Of a DNA stretch of 64,000 nt, positions 17,893 through 26,414 are shown piece by piece (position 1 is the stretch's first letter; the number at the start of each line of letters is the position of its first letter). The translations under genes were made by a program, and so were the position numbers. Source of the DNA: Scatosoma sp045643825 (GTDB taxonomy: Bacteria; Bacillota; Clostridia; Christensenellales; Borkfalkiaceae); the NCBI GenBank assembly GCA_045643825.1, contig JAZRFV010000086.1:62001-126000 (forward strand), written 5' to 3'. The notes beneath the pieces were generated by a model. The model was not told where the DNA came from. It saw nothing but the letters and a program-made list of their open reading frames with translations, and did no database searches.

Positions 17893-19776
17893 TTACTTCT
17901 TCACGATTGCTTTAAACTTACAGCTTGCAATGCACATACCGCACTTCACACACTTCGATTGATCGATGGTGTATGCAGGCAATCTCTTACCAGGTGCGAT
18001 ATAATCGGTCTTAACGAATGCACCGGTAGGACAAGCCTTCGCGCAAACACCGCAACCAAAGCACTTGTCTTGCTCGATACGGTATTCCATAAGGTTCTTA
18101 CATACGTGTGCAGGACATTTCTTGTCTACGATGTGTGCAACGTATTCGTCGCGGAAGTGCTTCAAGGTAGAAAGGACGGGGTTGGGTGCCGTTTGGCCCA
18201 AACCGCAAAGAGAGTTGCTCTTGATGTTTTCCGCCAATTCTTCGAGTTGTTGAAGGTCGGTCATCGTTGCCTTACCATCCGTGATTTTGGTCAGGATTTC
18301 AAGCATACGCTTCGTACCGATACGGCAGGGGGTACATTTACCGCAGGATTCGTCACAAATGAATTCCATGTAGAATTTTGCAACGTCAACCATACAGTTG
18401 TCTTCGTCCATAACGATAGCACCGCCCGAACCCATCATCGAGCCTTTCGCTACGAGGTTGTCAAAGTCGATGGCTACGTCCAAATCCGCTTCCGTCAAGC
18501 AACCGCCCGAAGGACCACCCGTTTGGATTGCCTTAAATTTCTTGCCATCAGGGATACCGCCACCGATGTCGTAGATCAACTCACGCAAGGTCGTACCCAT
18601 AGGGATTTCTACAAGACCTACGTTGTTGATTTTACCGCCGAGTGCGAATACCTTCGTACCCTTCGAACGTTCGGTACCGTAAGCAGCGAATGCTGCTTTG
18701 CCTTCACGCAAAATGTAGGGGATGCAAGCCAACGTTTCTACGTTGTTTACGATGGTAGGCTTTTCCCACAAACCCTTTACTGCAGGGAAGGGGGGACGGG
18801 TACGAGGCATACCGCGTTGACCTTCAATCGAGTTCAAGAGCGCCGTTTCTTCACCGCAAACGAATGCACCTGCGCCAAGACGGATATGCACACGGAAAGA
18901 GAAATCCGTACCCAAGATATTGTCACCGAGAAGACCGAGTGCTTCCGCCTGCTCGATTGCCATTTTCAATCTATTTACAGCGATGGGGTATTCCGCACGA
19001 ACGTAGAAATAACCGTTTTGTGCACCGATTGCATAACCTGCAATCATCATACCTTCGATTACTGCAAGGGGGTTACCTTCCAAGATGGAACGGTCCATGA
19101 ACGCACCGGGATCCCCTTCGTCGCCGTTACATACAACGTACTTTTCACCTTCGGGTTGCGCGTAAGCAAATTGCCACTTTCTACCCGTAGGGAAGCCACC
19201 GCCACCACGGCCACGGAGCCCGGAGCCGAGTACTTCTTCGATAACGGCTGCTCTATCCATTTGCAAAGCCTTTGCAAGGCCTTGGAAAGCACCCGAACCG
19301 AGGCTTTCTTCGATGTTTTCGGGGTTGATGCTGCCGCAACCGTGTAAGGAAATACGCACCTGCTTTTTATAGAAGTTGATATCTTCCTGTTTCGTGATTT
19401 TTTCCGCCGTAGCAGGATCCACGTAGAGGAGACGATCGATAACTTCACCGCCGATCAAATCCTTTTCCACGATTTCTTCCACGTCTTCTACCTTTACAAG
19501 ACGGTAGAGGGTATCTTCGGGATAAATTTTTACGAAGGGACCTTGGGAGCAGAAACCGAAACAGCCTGCTTGGTTTACGGTCACTTTATCCGTCAAGCCC
19601 TTTGCTTCGATAAGGCGTTTGAATTCCGCCGTGATTTCGTCCGAACGGGAGGAAAGACAACCCGTACCGCCGCAAAGCACCACGTGTCTTTGGTTGTCCT
19701 TACCCGTGAATTTTGCGCTAAGGCAAGACGCGCATTTGTCGCGCATTTGATTGAGTTCGTCAAAAGTCTTAATCAT
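17893..19776 (-). CDS. hydB: NAD-linked [FeFe]-hydrogenase NuoF-like subunit
   Basis: A 627-aa flavoprotein. Residues 1-120 form a thioredoxin-like [2Fe-2S] domain (CGGTGCLSSRSDE, then AGCFGFCSQGPFV). The NuoF core has GLRGRGGGGFPTGRKW for FMN/NADH binding, NGDEGDPGAFMDRSILEGN and GAGAFVCGEETALLNSIEG. An SLBB segment follows, then the N3-type cluster motif SCGKCTPCRIGTKRM. The C-terminal about 60 residues add a 2x[4Fe-4S] ferredoxin (CFGCGVCAKACPTGAF and CVKCGMCIASCKFKA). This domain order is that of HydB/HndC subunits of trimeric and tetrameric bifurcating hydrogenases, where NADH and ferredoxin electrons meet. Its ATG overlaps the hydC stop by one base (TAATG), so the two are translationally coupled. 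Confidence 0.95.
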   Translation of the reverse strand: MIKTFDELNQMRDKCASCLSAKFTGKDNQRHVVLCGGTGCLSSRSDEITAEFKRLIEAKGLTDKVTVNQAGCFGFCSQGPFVKIYPEDTLYRLVKVEDVEEIVEKDLIGGEVIDRLLYVDPATAEKITKQEDINFYKKQVRISLHGCGSINPENIEESLGSGAFQGLAKALQMDRAAVIEEVLGSGLRGRGGGGFPTGRKWQFAYAQPEGEKYVVCNGDEGDPGAFMDRSILEGNPLAVIEGMMIAGYAIGAQNGYFYVRAEYPIAVNRLKMAIEQAEALGLLGDNILGTDFSFRVHIRLGAGAFVCGEETALLNSIEGQRGMPRTRPPFPAVKGLWEKPTIVNNVETLACIPYILREGKAAFAAYGTERSKGTKVFALGGKINNVGLVEIPMGTTLRELIYDIGGGIPDGKKFKAIQTGGPSGGCLTEADLDVAIDFDNLVAKGSMMGSGGAIVMDEDNCMVDVAKFYMEFICDESCGKCTPCRIGTKRMLEILTKITDGKATMTDLQQLEELAENIKSNSLCGLGQTAPNPVLSTLKHFRDEYVAHIVDKKCPAHVCKNLMEYRIEQDKCFGCGVCAKACPTGAFVKTDYIAPGKRLPAYTIDQSKCVKCGMCIASCKFKAIVKK

Positions 19777-20264
19777 TAGTTGTTTGCCTCCATAGCTTTG
19801 TATTCTTCCACGATTTTAGGCACAGCGTCCACCGTCAATTTAGGGTAAACCTTACCATTGATGGTTACTGCAGGGGCAATACCGCACGCACCAATACAAC
19901 GGAGCGCGTCCAAGGTGAACAAACCGTCCGCGGAGGTTTCACCTGCTTTAATGCCGATGATTTCCGAGAATTTGTCAACGATTTGTTGTGCACCCTTTAC
20001 GTAACAAGCCGTACCAAGACATACGCCGATTACGTATTTTCCCTTCGGGGTGAGGGAGAAGAAGGAGTAGAAGGTAACAACGCCGTAGATTTCCGCAACG
20101 GAAATACCCGTCTTTTCGGAAACCAATTCCTGCACTTCGAGGGGGATGTACCCGTATTCCTTTTGAATATCGCTTAAAATCATCATCAGCGGCGTTTTAT
20201 CGTTTGCGTAGCGATCGCAAATTTCGATAATTTTCTTTACCGCCGCTTCTTGTAAATGAGCCAT
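19776..20264 (-). CDS. hydC: NAD-linked hydrogenase NuoE-like [2Fe-2S] subunit
   Basis: A 162-aa protein of the complex I 24-kDa (NuoE) family. An N-terminal helical part (MAHLQEAAVKKIIEICDRYA, then a hydrophobic helical stretch) is followed by a thioredoxin fold with four cluster cysteines, C-x4-C in VCLGTACYVKG and C-x3-C in LRCIGACGIAP. It binds one [2Fe-2S] cluster and serves as the small electron-transfer partner of HydB. It is the first gene of the operon, with AGGAGG seven bases upstream on the minus strand. With only three genes, the complex is the HydABC type rather than the four-subunit Hnd type. Confidence 0.93.
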   Translation of the reverse strand: MAHLQEAAVKKIIEICDRYANDKTPLMMILSDIQKEYGYIPLEVQELVSEKTGISVAEIYGVVTFYSFFSLTPKGKYVIGVCLGTACYVKGAQQIVDKFSEIIGIKAGETSADGLFTLDALRCIGACGIAPAVTINGKVYPKLTVDAVPKIVEEYKAMEANN

Positions 20265-20329
20265 AGAGTCCTCCTATAACAATGATTTAATGGTTCGTAA
20301 ATATTTCGGTACCATATCGTACTAATTCT

Positions 20330-20357
20330 ATTATATCACAAATATTCGCGCGCGCAA
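20330..20357 (-). promoter_or_regulatory. Promoter for hydC-hydB-hydA
   Basis: On the minus strand, TGATATAAT is an extended -10 with the TATAAT complement at 20330-20335. It is preceded after 16 bases by a weak TTGCGC -35 (20352-20357). The start codon lies 66 bases downstream. Confidence 0.55.
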
Positions 20358-20426
20358 AGCGTTTGAAAGAGATTATTTCATTTTTTACTGTATTTTTTTA
20401 TCTTTTTACGAATATCTTCACGGCTC

Positions 20427-20455
20427 TTGACAAAAACTGCAAAGAATGATATGAT
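20427..20455 (+). promoter_or_regulatory. Promoter for the GNAT gene
   Basis: Consensus TTGACA (20427-20432), a 17-base spacer and TATGAT (20450-20455), 21 bases before the start codon of the acetyltransferase. Confidence 0.8.
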
Positions 20456-20476
20456 ATTGTGGCGAGGTGAAAGAAT

Positions 20477-20917
20477 ATGGAAGTATTTGTAAAGAGCTTT
20501 CAAGAGCTGACGGTGGAGGAGCTGTACGAGATTTTGCAGGCTCGCTCCGAGATATTCGTGGTGGAGCAAAACTGCGTATATCAAGACCTGGACGACGTAG
20601 ACAAAGAAGCGTATCACGTGTATTTGAGGGACGAGGGAAAGCTGGTTGCGTACCTTCGTGTAATCGACAGGGGGAAACGGCTTGACGAGGTATCCTTGGG
20701 ACGTGTGATTTCCACAAAACGTCGCCACGGTTACGGTACGAAGGTGATGGAGCTTGGTATCCAAATTGCACAGGAAAAATTTGGTGCAACGAGGATAAAA
20801 ATCGGTGCGCAGGCCTGGGCAAAGCCCTTCTACGAGCAGGTCGGGTTCAAACAAATTTCAGGAGAATACATGGAGGACGGTATACCGCATATTTACATGA
20901 TTTTAGAGTGTAAATAA
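20477..20917 (+). CDS. GNAT-family N-acetyltransferase, ElaA-like
   Basis: A 146-aa single-domain GNAT protein. The start, FQELTVEELYEILQARSEIF followed by VVEQNCVYQDLD, is the ElaA-type signature. LGRVISTKRRHGYGTKVM supplies the acetyl-CoA pyrophosphate loop (R/Q-x-x-G-x-G), and WAKPFYEQVGF is the usual C-terminal strand. The natural substrate of ElaA relatives is not established, so only acetyl-CoA-dependent N-acylation can be stated. GGCGAGGTG lies before the ATG. The gene stands alone behind its own promoter. The next gene begins 53 bases later, and a 20-bp repeat starts at its stop codon. Confidence 0.88.
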   Translation: MEVFVKSFQELTVEELYEILQARSEIFVVEQNCVYQDLDDVDKEAYHVYLRDEGKLVAYLRVIDRGKRLDEVSLGRVISTKRRHGYGTKVMELGIQIAQEKFGATRIKIGAQAWAKPFYEQVGFKQISGEYMEDGIPHIYMILECK

Positions 20918-20936
20918 GGGGCAGGTATGCGTTGAA
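20917..20936 (+). repeat. 20-bp inverted repeat, left copy
   Basis: The sequence AGGGGCAGGTATGCGTTGAA is the exact reverse complement of 25483-25502. It begins at the last base of the ElaA-like stop and lies 34 bases before the GH42-like start codon. The pair encloses the GH42-like and nuclease genes. It could be an operator or the end of an inserted cassette. Confidence 0.6.
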
Positions 20937-20970
20937 ATGCATTTTTAGATAAAAAATAGTGAGGTAAAAT

Positions 20971-23019
20971 ATGTTTTTTGATGAAATTATTCACGGTACA
21001 CAATACTATCGTTCGCCCACCCCTTTACCCGAGGAATGGGAGGGGGATTTGGCACGCATGGGGGATTTTAACCTCGACACGATTCAGATCCGTATCAATT
21101 GGCGGAACAACGAATTGCGTGAAGACGAATACACCTTTGACGACGTTGACCGCTTGATGGAGCTTGCGGAAACATACAACAAAAAAGTGGTGATTAAATT
21201 CCTTTTGGAATGTGCCCCCAATTACGTATTCCACAAATACGGCGGTACCCGTATTGGATCGAAGGGGGAACAAATTCGAGGTGGTTACCACGGTGCTTTT
21301 TACGGCGGTTGGAGACCTTGCTTTACCAACCCTTACGTGCAGGAACGTGCGGTAAAATTTGTAGAAAAGGTGGCTTCTCGTTATGCAGGTCGTAAGAATA
21401 TTATCTTGTGGAATGCGTGGAACGAGATTAGAAACCGTCCCGTGGAGGATTGCTTTTGTCCTCATTGTCAGAAGGCGTTTGGGAAATATTTAGAAAAGAA
21501 ATTCGAAACGGTGGAAAAACTCAATGCCTTCTACGGTGCAACGGAGGATAGCTTCGAAACGGTGGCGCTTCCTTCGATGCCGCACGGCTATTGGGACATG
21601 TTCGAATTTAAAAAGTTTAAAGGCGGTGACGAGCTGTACAACTGGTTGCGTTTTGTTTATGAAGGAATTCGTAAATACGACAAAACCACGCCGATTATGT
21701 CGCACGTGGGCTACACTTCTGCTTTCCAGTCGGCGATTTCGGACGTTTGTGACGATTATACGGTGTCGAAGGCTGTGGATTTTTGGGGTACGTCCGTACC
21801 TTGCGACAGCGCAATGAATACCCACGAAAAACGCCTTGAATATTTTATGTTGCAGGATTTCATGCGTTCGGTTGACGAAAATTATTTTGTGCACGAGATT
21901 TATCCCGGGCTTGGTATGTTCCGACCTAATTGGTACGACACGCCGTTCGATTTACGGTTTAAATTGTACGGCGCTCTTTCGTCGGGGGCGAAGGGGATGA
22001 TGTACTGGCAATACCGTGCGGAACGTCTTGGTCACGAAAACGATTGCGCAGGGCTGATGCGTATGGACGGTAGCCCCCGTCCCGTGGTTTACGAGGTGGA
22101 AAAGTTCGGCGAAAACCTCAAAAAGGATATGGGGTATTTCGTGGGCGCAAAGCCCGTGAACGCGGACATGGGTATCGTGTTTGACTTTAATTCGATGTTA
22201 ATGTCAGAGATTGAGGATGCCTGTGGGGCCGATTATGATATGAACTTTTCGACCTGGCGTTGTTACTACCGCCACGCACATGCAGGTGCGTACCAAATGG
22301 GTAGAAATGCCGATTATGCGGTGGACTACGTAGGGGTAACGCAACCTGAAAGGTTCAAAAATTACAAGGTATTGTACTTCCCGTACTATACGATGCTCGA
22401 CAATAAAATCATACCCTATTTGCAGGAATTTTTAGAAAATGGCGGTGTCGTTATTGCCGACGAGGGCTTTGGTATGCGCGCTCCCAACACTTGGATGCAG
22501 TTGGGGGATATCGATTGCAAATCCATTATGCAGGCAAGACTTTTAGAACGCCGTATGTGTGATGGCGAGGCGGTTGATTTCAACGGCGAAACGGTGCGGA
22601 TGCGTCCGTATAAGTCGGAATATCAGGTGGAAAATGCCGAGGTGTTGGTTCGTTTTGCGGATGGTACGCCTGCGGTACAAAAGGTGAACGTGGGCAAGGG
22701 GAAATTGTACCTTTGCGGTTTCTCAATCGGGTACAGTTATGCGATGGAAAAATCGGGCGCCCTTCTTACCTTTATGGACGGCATACTGCAAGAGGCAGGG
22801 GCAAAGAAGTACGAATATGCGGCTTACACCGAAGGTGTATATGAAAAGCGCCTGCAAAAAGAGGATAAAGAAATCGTTTTCCTTTTCAACAATGGCGAGA
22901 AGGAAAAAACATTTAGTATGCAGGGTGAAATCCTTTCCTTCGGCGGTGACGGTTCGTTGGATGGTAATACCTTGTATGTGACGGCAAGCGGTATGGCGTA
23001 CGTGGTGATAAAAAAGTAA
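20971..23019 (+). CDS. GH42-like beta-galactosidase
   Basis: A 682-aa protein, close to the usual GH42 length, without a signal peptide. The N-terminal TIM barrel has acid/base Glu152 in WNAWNEIRN and probable nucleophile Glu309 in FVHEIYPG. A C-x-C-x2-C cluster (CFCPHCQKAF) just after the acid/base matches the structural zinc site of many GH42 enzymes. The barrel is followed by a flavodoxin-like trimerisation domain (YFPYYTMLDNKIIPYLQEFL) and a small beta domain, as in the family. It releases terminal beta-galactosyl, or in some relatives arabinosyl, residues inside the cell. A GAGGT site lies before the ATG. No separate clear promoter was seen, so it may share the GNAT transcript or be controlled at the adjoining 20-bp repeat. 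Confidence 0.87.
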   Translation: MFFDEIIHGTQYYRSPTPLPEEWEGDLARMGDFNLDTIQIRINWRNNELREDEYTFDDVDRLMELAETYNKKVVIKFLLECAPNYVFHKYGGTRIGSKGEQIRGGYHGAFYGGWRPCFTNPYVQERAVKFVEKVASRYAGRKNIILWNAWNEIRNRPVEDCFCPHCQKAFGKYLEKKFETVEKLNAFYGATEDSFETVALPSMPHGYWDMFEFKKFKGGDELYNWLRFVYEGIRKYDKTTPIMSHVGYTSAFQSAISDVCDDYTVSKAVDFWGTSVPCDSAMNTHEKRLEYFMLQDFMRSVDENYFVHEIYPGLGMFRPNWYDTPFDLRFKLYGALSSGAKGMMYWQYRAERLGHENDCAGLMRMDGSPRPVVYEVEKFGENLKKDMGYFVGAKPVNADMGIVFDFNSMLMSEIEDACGADYDMNFSTWRCYYRHAHAGAYQMGRNADYAVDYVGVTQPERFKNYKVLYFPYYTMLDNKIIPYLQEFLENGGVVIADEGFGMRAPNTWMQLGDIDCKSIMQARLLERRMCDGEAVDFNGETVRMRPYKSEYQVENAEVLVRFADGTPAVQKVNVGKGKLYLCGFSIGYSYAMEKSGALLTFMDGILQEAGAKKYEYAAYTEGVYEKRLQKEDKEIVFLFNNGEKEKTFSMQGEILSFGGDGSLDGNTLYVTASGMAYVVIKK

Positions 23020-23036
23020 AAACAAGCGATAATCAA

Positions 23037-23065
23037 TTGACTTATCCTTGTGAAAGTGTTACTAT
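23037..23065 (+). promoter_or_regulatory. Promoter for the surface nuclease gene
   Basis: TTGACT (23037-23042), a 17-base spacer and TACTAT (23060-23065), 35 bases before the ATG. Confidence 0.6.
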
Positions 23066-23100
23066 ATTGTGCGTAAATACATAATGTAAGGAGTTTACAA

Positions 23101-25386
23101 ATGAAAAAACTTACGAAAATTAGCTTGGTTTTCTCGTTGTTGGCGGCGGCGGTTATGCCCGCGTTTGCAAAGACCAACGTAGAAACTGCATCGGCCGCAA
23201 CCGAGTGGGTAGGTACGAGAACCGGCTACACGAAGGCCTCCGACGTAAAATACTCTACGAGTGGTAAGTACGTGTTGAACTGGGGCGCTCGTGACGAAAC
23301 GTGTACCTTCTTGACGAGTTATGCAACTAACTTCTATACGGGTAGCTACAGTTACGAACAAATGTCCTTGAAGGCAGGCAGCACCTCTACCTCGTCCGTC
23401 CCGAACAGTGCCTTGTACAAGGCACTCAACAGCATGGTGAAGAGTAAGCAAACCTATGAAACCTCTTATGGTGCAACGAGAGATTTGTTCTGTTATACTG
23501 ACTGTGTAAACAGCAACTCCACCTACATTTCCTCCTTCTATTCGGGGGATAGAATTTCCGGTACGTGGGATAGTGGCGCGACCTGGAACCGTGAACACAC
23601 CTGGCCCAACAGTAAGGGTGACGCAAACGGCAACGGCGAAAACGACATTATGATGCTTCGTCCCACTGCAACCAGCGAAAACGGTAGCCGTGGCAACACG
23701 GCTTATGGCGAAAGTGGTAGCTACTACGATCCCAACTGCGAAGGTCAAAACGTTCGTGGCGACTGTGCGCGTATTATCCTTTATGTATATACCCGTTGGG
23801 GTACCGCAAATATGTGGGGCACGAGTGGTGTTATGCAAAGCAAGGATATTCTTTTGAAATGGATGGAAGAAGATCCCGTAGATACCTGGGAAATGGGTAG
23901 AAACGACGCAACGGAATCGATTACGGGTACGAGAAACGTATACGTAGACTATCCCGAATACGCTTGGTTATTGTTTGGTGAAACGGCGCCTACCGATATG
24001 GTAACGCCTTCGGGTAAAGCAAGTGGTGGTATGGCTACGCCCAGCGATCCCGATACCCCTGACACTCCCGATACTCCCGACACGCCTGACACGCCTGACG
24101 TGCCCACCAATCCTACCACGCCAGCGGAAATCGTAACGGCGGCATACGCTTTGGCGAGCGGTGAAACGTTGGGTAGCTATACCTTGACGGGTAAAATCAC
24201 CAACGTTAAGGAGTATGATGATTCTACGACGAATATTTGCTTGACGATTGAGGTGGAAGGGAAGGCCTTCTACTGCTATTGGATGCGTGACAACGCAAAC
24301 GGCGACAACAAAAACCTTGCCGTAGGCGATACCATCACCGTTACGGGTACGATTAAGAACTACAACGGCACGATTGAGTTTGATAAACCCAACTTGGGCA
24401 CGGTGGTAAAGGCTGGCTCAACAACGCCCGATACCCCCGATACTCCTGACGTTCCTGATACCCCCGACACTCCCGATACCCCCGACATTCCCGATACGCC
24501 TGATACTCCCAGCACTCCTGTAATCTCGGGCTTGGAAGAAGGGGTGGCTTACATTGTTACGGCGAATAATGTGAATGGTGTTGTATACCTTACTTCGGGT
24601 ATTACCACGGGTCGTTTTAATGGTTCTGCGAATAAATCGGAGGCGATTTCCGTATACGTAGAGAATGTAGGCGGCGGTCAGCTTCTTTACACCTTGAACG
24701 GTTCGACAAAAACCTATTTTGTGGTTCATGACGAATCGAAGGGTGCGGCTACAATGACGAATGCAAGCTCTGCAACTGTATTTGAATGGAATGCAACCTT
24801 GAATACTTTGGTGGTTGCGGATGATGCGAATAACCGTGCATTGGCTATAGATTCCACGAAAGATTTCACGACTTTTAGCACGTATGATGCAAACAATAAG
24901 TATAGTTGGGCGCAATTTACGGCTGTTGGTGGCGCACCTGTAGATCCCGATACTCCCGTAGATCCTGACACGCCTGATACCCCCGTGGATCCCGACACCC
25001 CGGATACGCCTGGTGGTGGAGAAATTTACTGTCCCCAACACAAGTTTAAGGATTGGGTAGTAGTGGTTCCTGCAACGGCGGAAAGCGAAGGTTTGGAACA
25101 ACGCACCTGTAAATATTGCGGTGCAACGGAAGAACGTACGATCCCTGTATTGACGGATGGGGACAATTCTTCTACTGATTCGACAGATAGCGAAATCACC
25201 CCTCCCAGCGGTGAAACGGAAAGTGCTACGGAAAGCGCGACGGATAGTGTAGTAGATAGCGAAAGCACCGTTACGACGGGTGAAAAGAAGGACGGTTGTA
25301 AGTCGTCCATCGGCTTGTCCGTGGTAGGCATGGCTTTGTTGACGGCTGGTTTGGTATGCTTTAAGCGTAAAGAAGACAACGAATAA
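23101..25386 (+). CDS. Secreted, membrane-anchored endonuclease I family protein (761 aa)
   Basis: Signal peptide at 1-38. Residues about 40-295 form an endonuclease I/NucM-type nuclease, with WNREHTWPNSKGD carrying the catalytic His, DIMMLRPTATSENGSRGNTA, YDPNCEGQNVRGDCARIILY and RWG. Pro-Asp-Thr linkers separate three further units: an OB-fold-like domain (about 345-440, TLTGKITNVKEYDDSTTNIC), a beta-rich domain (about 475-620) and a short Cys/His module (CPQHKF ... CKYCGATEE). A Ser/Thr-rich stalk leads to GCKSSIGL, a membrane helix and a KRKEDNE tail. The protein would degrade extracellular DNA or RNA at the cell surface for nutrients or defence. The OB-like part may bind nucleic acid, which is inference. 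A terminator follows. Confidence 0.88.
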   Translation: MKKLTKISLVFSLLAAAVMPAFAKTNVETASAATEWVGTRTGYTKASDVKYSTSGKYVLNWGARDETCTFLTSYATNFYTGSYSYEQMSLKAGSTSTSSVPNSALYKALNSMVKSKQTYETSYGATRDLFCYTDCVNSNSTYISSFYSGDRISGTWDSGATWNREHTWPNSKGDANGNGENDIMMLRPTATSENGSRGNTAYGESGSYYDPNCEGQNVRGDCARIILYVYTRWGTANMWGTSGVMQSKDILLKWMEEDPVDTWEMGRNDATESITGTRNVYVDYPEYAWLLFGETAPTDMVTPSGKASGGMATPSDPDTPDTPDTPDTPDTPDVPTNPTTPAEIVTAAYALASGETLGSYTLTGKITNVKEYDDSTTNICLTIEVEGKAFYCYWMRDNANGDNKNLAVGDTITVTGTIKNYNGTIEFDKPNLGTVVKAGSTTPDTPDTPDVPDTPDTPDTPDIPDTPDTPSTPVISGLEEGVAYIVTANNVNGVVYLTSGITTGRFNGSANKSEAISVYVENVGGGQLLYTLNGSTKTYFVVHDESKGAATMTNASSATVFEWNATLNTLVVADDANNRALAIDSTKDFTTFSTYDANNKYSWAQFTAVGGAPVDPDTPVDPDTPDTPVDPDTPDTPGGGEIYCPQHKFKDWVVVVPATAESEGLEQRTCKYCGATEERTIPVLTDGDNSSTDSTDSEITPPSGETESATESATDSVVDSESTVTTGEKKDGCKSSIGLSVVGMALLTAGLVCFKRKEDNE
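24049..24104 (+). repeat. Pro-Asp-Thr linker repeat, first block
   Basis: Tandem 9-base units of the type GAYACBCCY encode repeated P-D-T, joining the nuclease domain to the OB-fold-like domain. The units vary at third positions, so they are older than a fresh slippage event. Confidence 0.85.
24424..24519 (+). repeat. Pro-Asp-Thr linker repeat, second block
   Basis: About ten P-D-(T/V/I) units encoded by imperfect 9-base tandem repeats, between the OB-like domain and the following beta-rich domain. Confidence 0.85.
24943..25010 (+). repeat. Pro-Asp-Thr/Val linker repeat, third block
   Basis: Units encoding V-D-P-D-T-P and D-T-P repeats before the Cys/His module. They have the same composition as the earlier two blocks but a longer period. 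Confidence 0.8.
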
Positions 25387-25393
25387 TATGAGG

Positions 25394-25427
25394 ATAAACG
25401 GCGGTCATAGGTCTGCCGTTTATGTTT
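25394..25427 (+). terminator. Terminator after the surface nuclease gene
   Basis: A perfect 9-bp stem, ATAAACGGC / GCCGTTTAT, with a 12-base loop is followed by GTTTT. The T-run is short. Confidence 0.7.
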
Positions 25428-25482
25428 TAAAAAAGGGAAAAGATTTGTTGCACTACGGTATGTTTTTAAGGGTAAAAACCCG

Positions 25483-25502
25483 TTCAACGCATACCTGCCC
25501 CT
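25483..25502 (-). repeat. 20-bp inverted repeat, right copy
   Basis: TTCAACGCATACCTGCCCCT is the exact reverse complement of 20917-20936. It lies 32 bases before the phosphatase start and just before a TATAAT at 25510-25515, so it may overlap a promoter. Confidence 0.6.
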
Positions 25503-25534
25503 GTCATTTTATAATTTATTGAGGAAAAAGTAGT

Positions 25535-26248
25535 ATGATTTTTTACTTAATTCGCCACGGCGATCCCATTTACGATCCTGACAGTCTTACCCCCTTAGGG
25601 CATCAACAAGCGGCGGCGCTTTCCAAACGTTTGTCCTTGTATGGCTTGGATGAAATTTATGCATCTTCGTCCATTCGTGCACAAATGACTGCCGAACCGA
25701 CCTGCAAAGCACTTGGTAAAGAAATGAAAATTTGCGATTGGGCAAATGAAGGGTATGCTTTCCAGGACGTAGGCGTACGTCGTGAGGACGGCTCGTGGGC
25801 GTGGTGCTTCCACGTGCCGAAATTTGTGGAAAAATTCAACGATCCAAAGCTGCTTGCAATGGGGCAGGATTGGTACAAGGATCCTTTTTTCAAGGATACA
25901 ACCTTGGAACAGGGTATCAAGCGTATAAATACCGCCACGGACGAGTTTTTCCGTAGTCTTGGCTACGAACACGATAGAGAAAAGGGTAGTTATAAGGTGC
26001 TGTTTGAAAACAAAAAGAGAGTGGCGTTGTTTGCTCACCAAGGCTTTGGTTTGTTGTTTTTAAGCAGCGTTTTGGATATTCCTTATCCGCTCACTTGCAC
26101 CCGTTTTGATTTGGGGCTTAGCTCGGTGACGGTAATTGTGTTTGGGGATGAGGGTGAGGTTTATCCGAAGATGTTGCAGATGTCTAACGACTCCCATCTC
26201 TACAAGGAAGAAATTCTAACAGGCTACAATCGTGGCATCGATATTTAA
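25535..26248 (+). CDS. Histidine phosphatase superfamily protein
   Basis: A 237-aa member of the phosphoglycerate-mutase-like superfamily. The catalytic motif is YLIRHGDP at 4-11, where the His is phosphorylated. The second catalytic His is in FAHQGFG (about 167-173), and SSSIRAQMTAEP supplies the conserved Arg. The insert between the motifs is longer than in cofactor-dependent mutases, so a phosphatase for a small phosphorylated metabolite is more likely than a glycolytic mutase. The substrate cannot be told. AGGAAAAAG lies before the ATG, and a strong terminator follows. Confidence 0.88.
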   Translation: MIFYLIRHGDPIYDPDSLTPLGHQQAAALSKRLSLYGLDEIYASSSIRAQMTAEPTCKALGKEMKICDWANEGYAFQDVGVRREDGSWAWCFHVPKFVEKFNDPKLLAMGQDWYKDPFFKDTTLEQGIKRINTATDEFFRSLGYEHDREKGSYKVLFENKKRVALFAHQGFGLLFLSSVLDIPYPLTCTRFDLGLSSVTVIVFGDEGEVYPKMLQMSNDSHLYKEEILTGYNRGIDI

Positions 26249-26262
26249 ACCTTTTATAAAAG

Positions 26263-26284
26263 ACCGCCTTTGGGCGGTTTTTTT
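26263..26284 (+). terminator. Rho-independent terminator after the phosphatase gene
   Basis: The stem ACCGCC / GGCGGT closes a TTTG loop and is followed by a seven-T run. Confidence 0.9.
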
Positions 26285-26327
26285 CTTGTTTTCCGAGGAA
26301 AATTTTTGCATAAGGGAAATAAAACGC

Positions 26328-26356
26328 TTTACATTCTCTATGCTTTTTTGTATAAT
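26328..26356 (+). promoter_or_regulatory. Promoter for the methyltransferase/pseudouridine synthase operon
   Basis: TTTACA (26328-26333), a 17-base spacer and a perfect TATAAT (26351-26356). Confidence 0.75.
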
Positions 26357-26414
26357 AGTAAGGTATAATTGTATTATTATGTCATATTGCGCGTGCATAC
26401 GCGAAAGGTGTCTT

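Noticed and set aside
16142..19347. Two long plus-strand frames (606 and 462 codons) over the hydrogenase operon
   Set aside because: They lie antisense to hydA and hydB, which carry full catalytic motifs. The composition is unnatural and there is no promoter or ribosome site.
20270..20340. Rex operator in front of the hydrogenase operon
   Set aside because: Only one TTTGTGATATAA-like half is present. The second half is not recognisable, so a redox-sensing site cannot be supported.
24000..25020. CRISPR-like or satellite DNA in the P-D-T region
   Set aside because: The repeats are in frame, encode Pro-Asp-Thr linkers and vary at codon third positions. They are protein linkers.
20971..25386. 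Insertion sequence or composite transposon bounded by the 20-bp repeats
   Set aside because: No transposase, integrase or target-site duplication was seen inside or beside the block, so only the repeat itself is reported.
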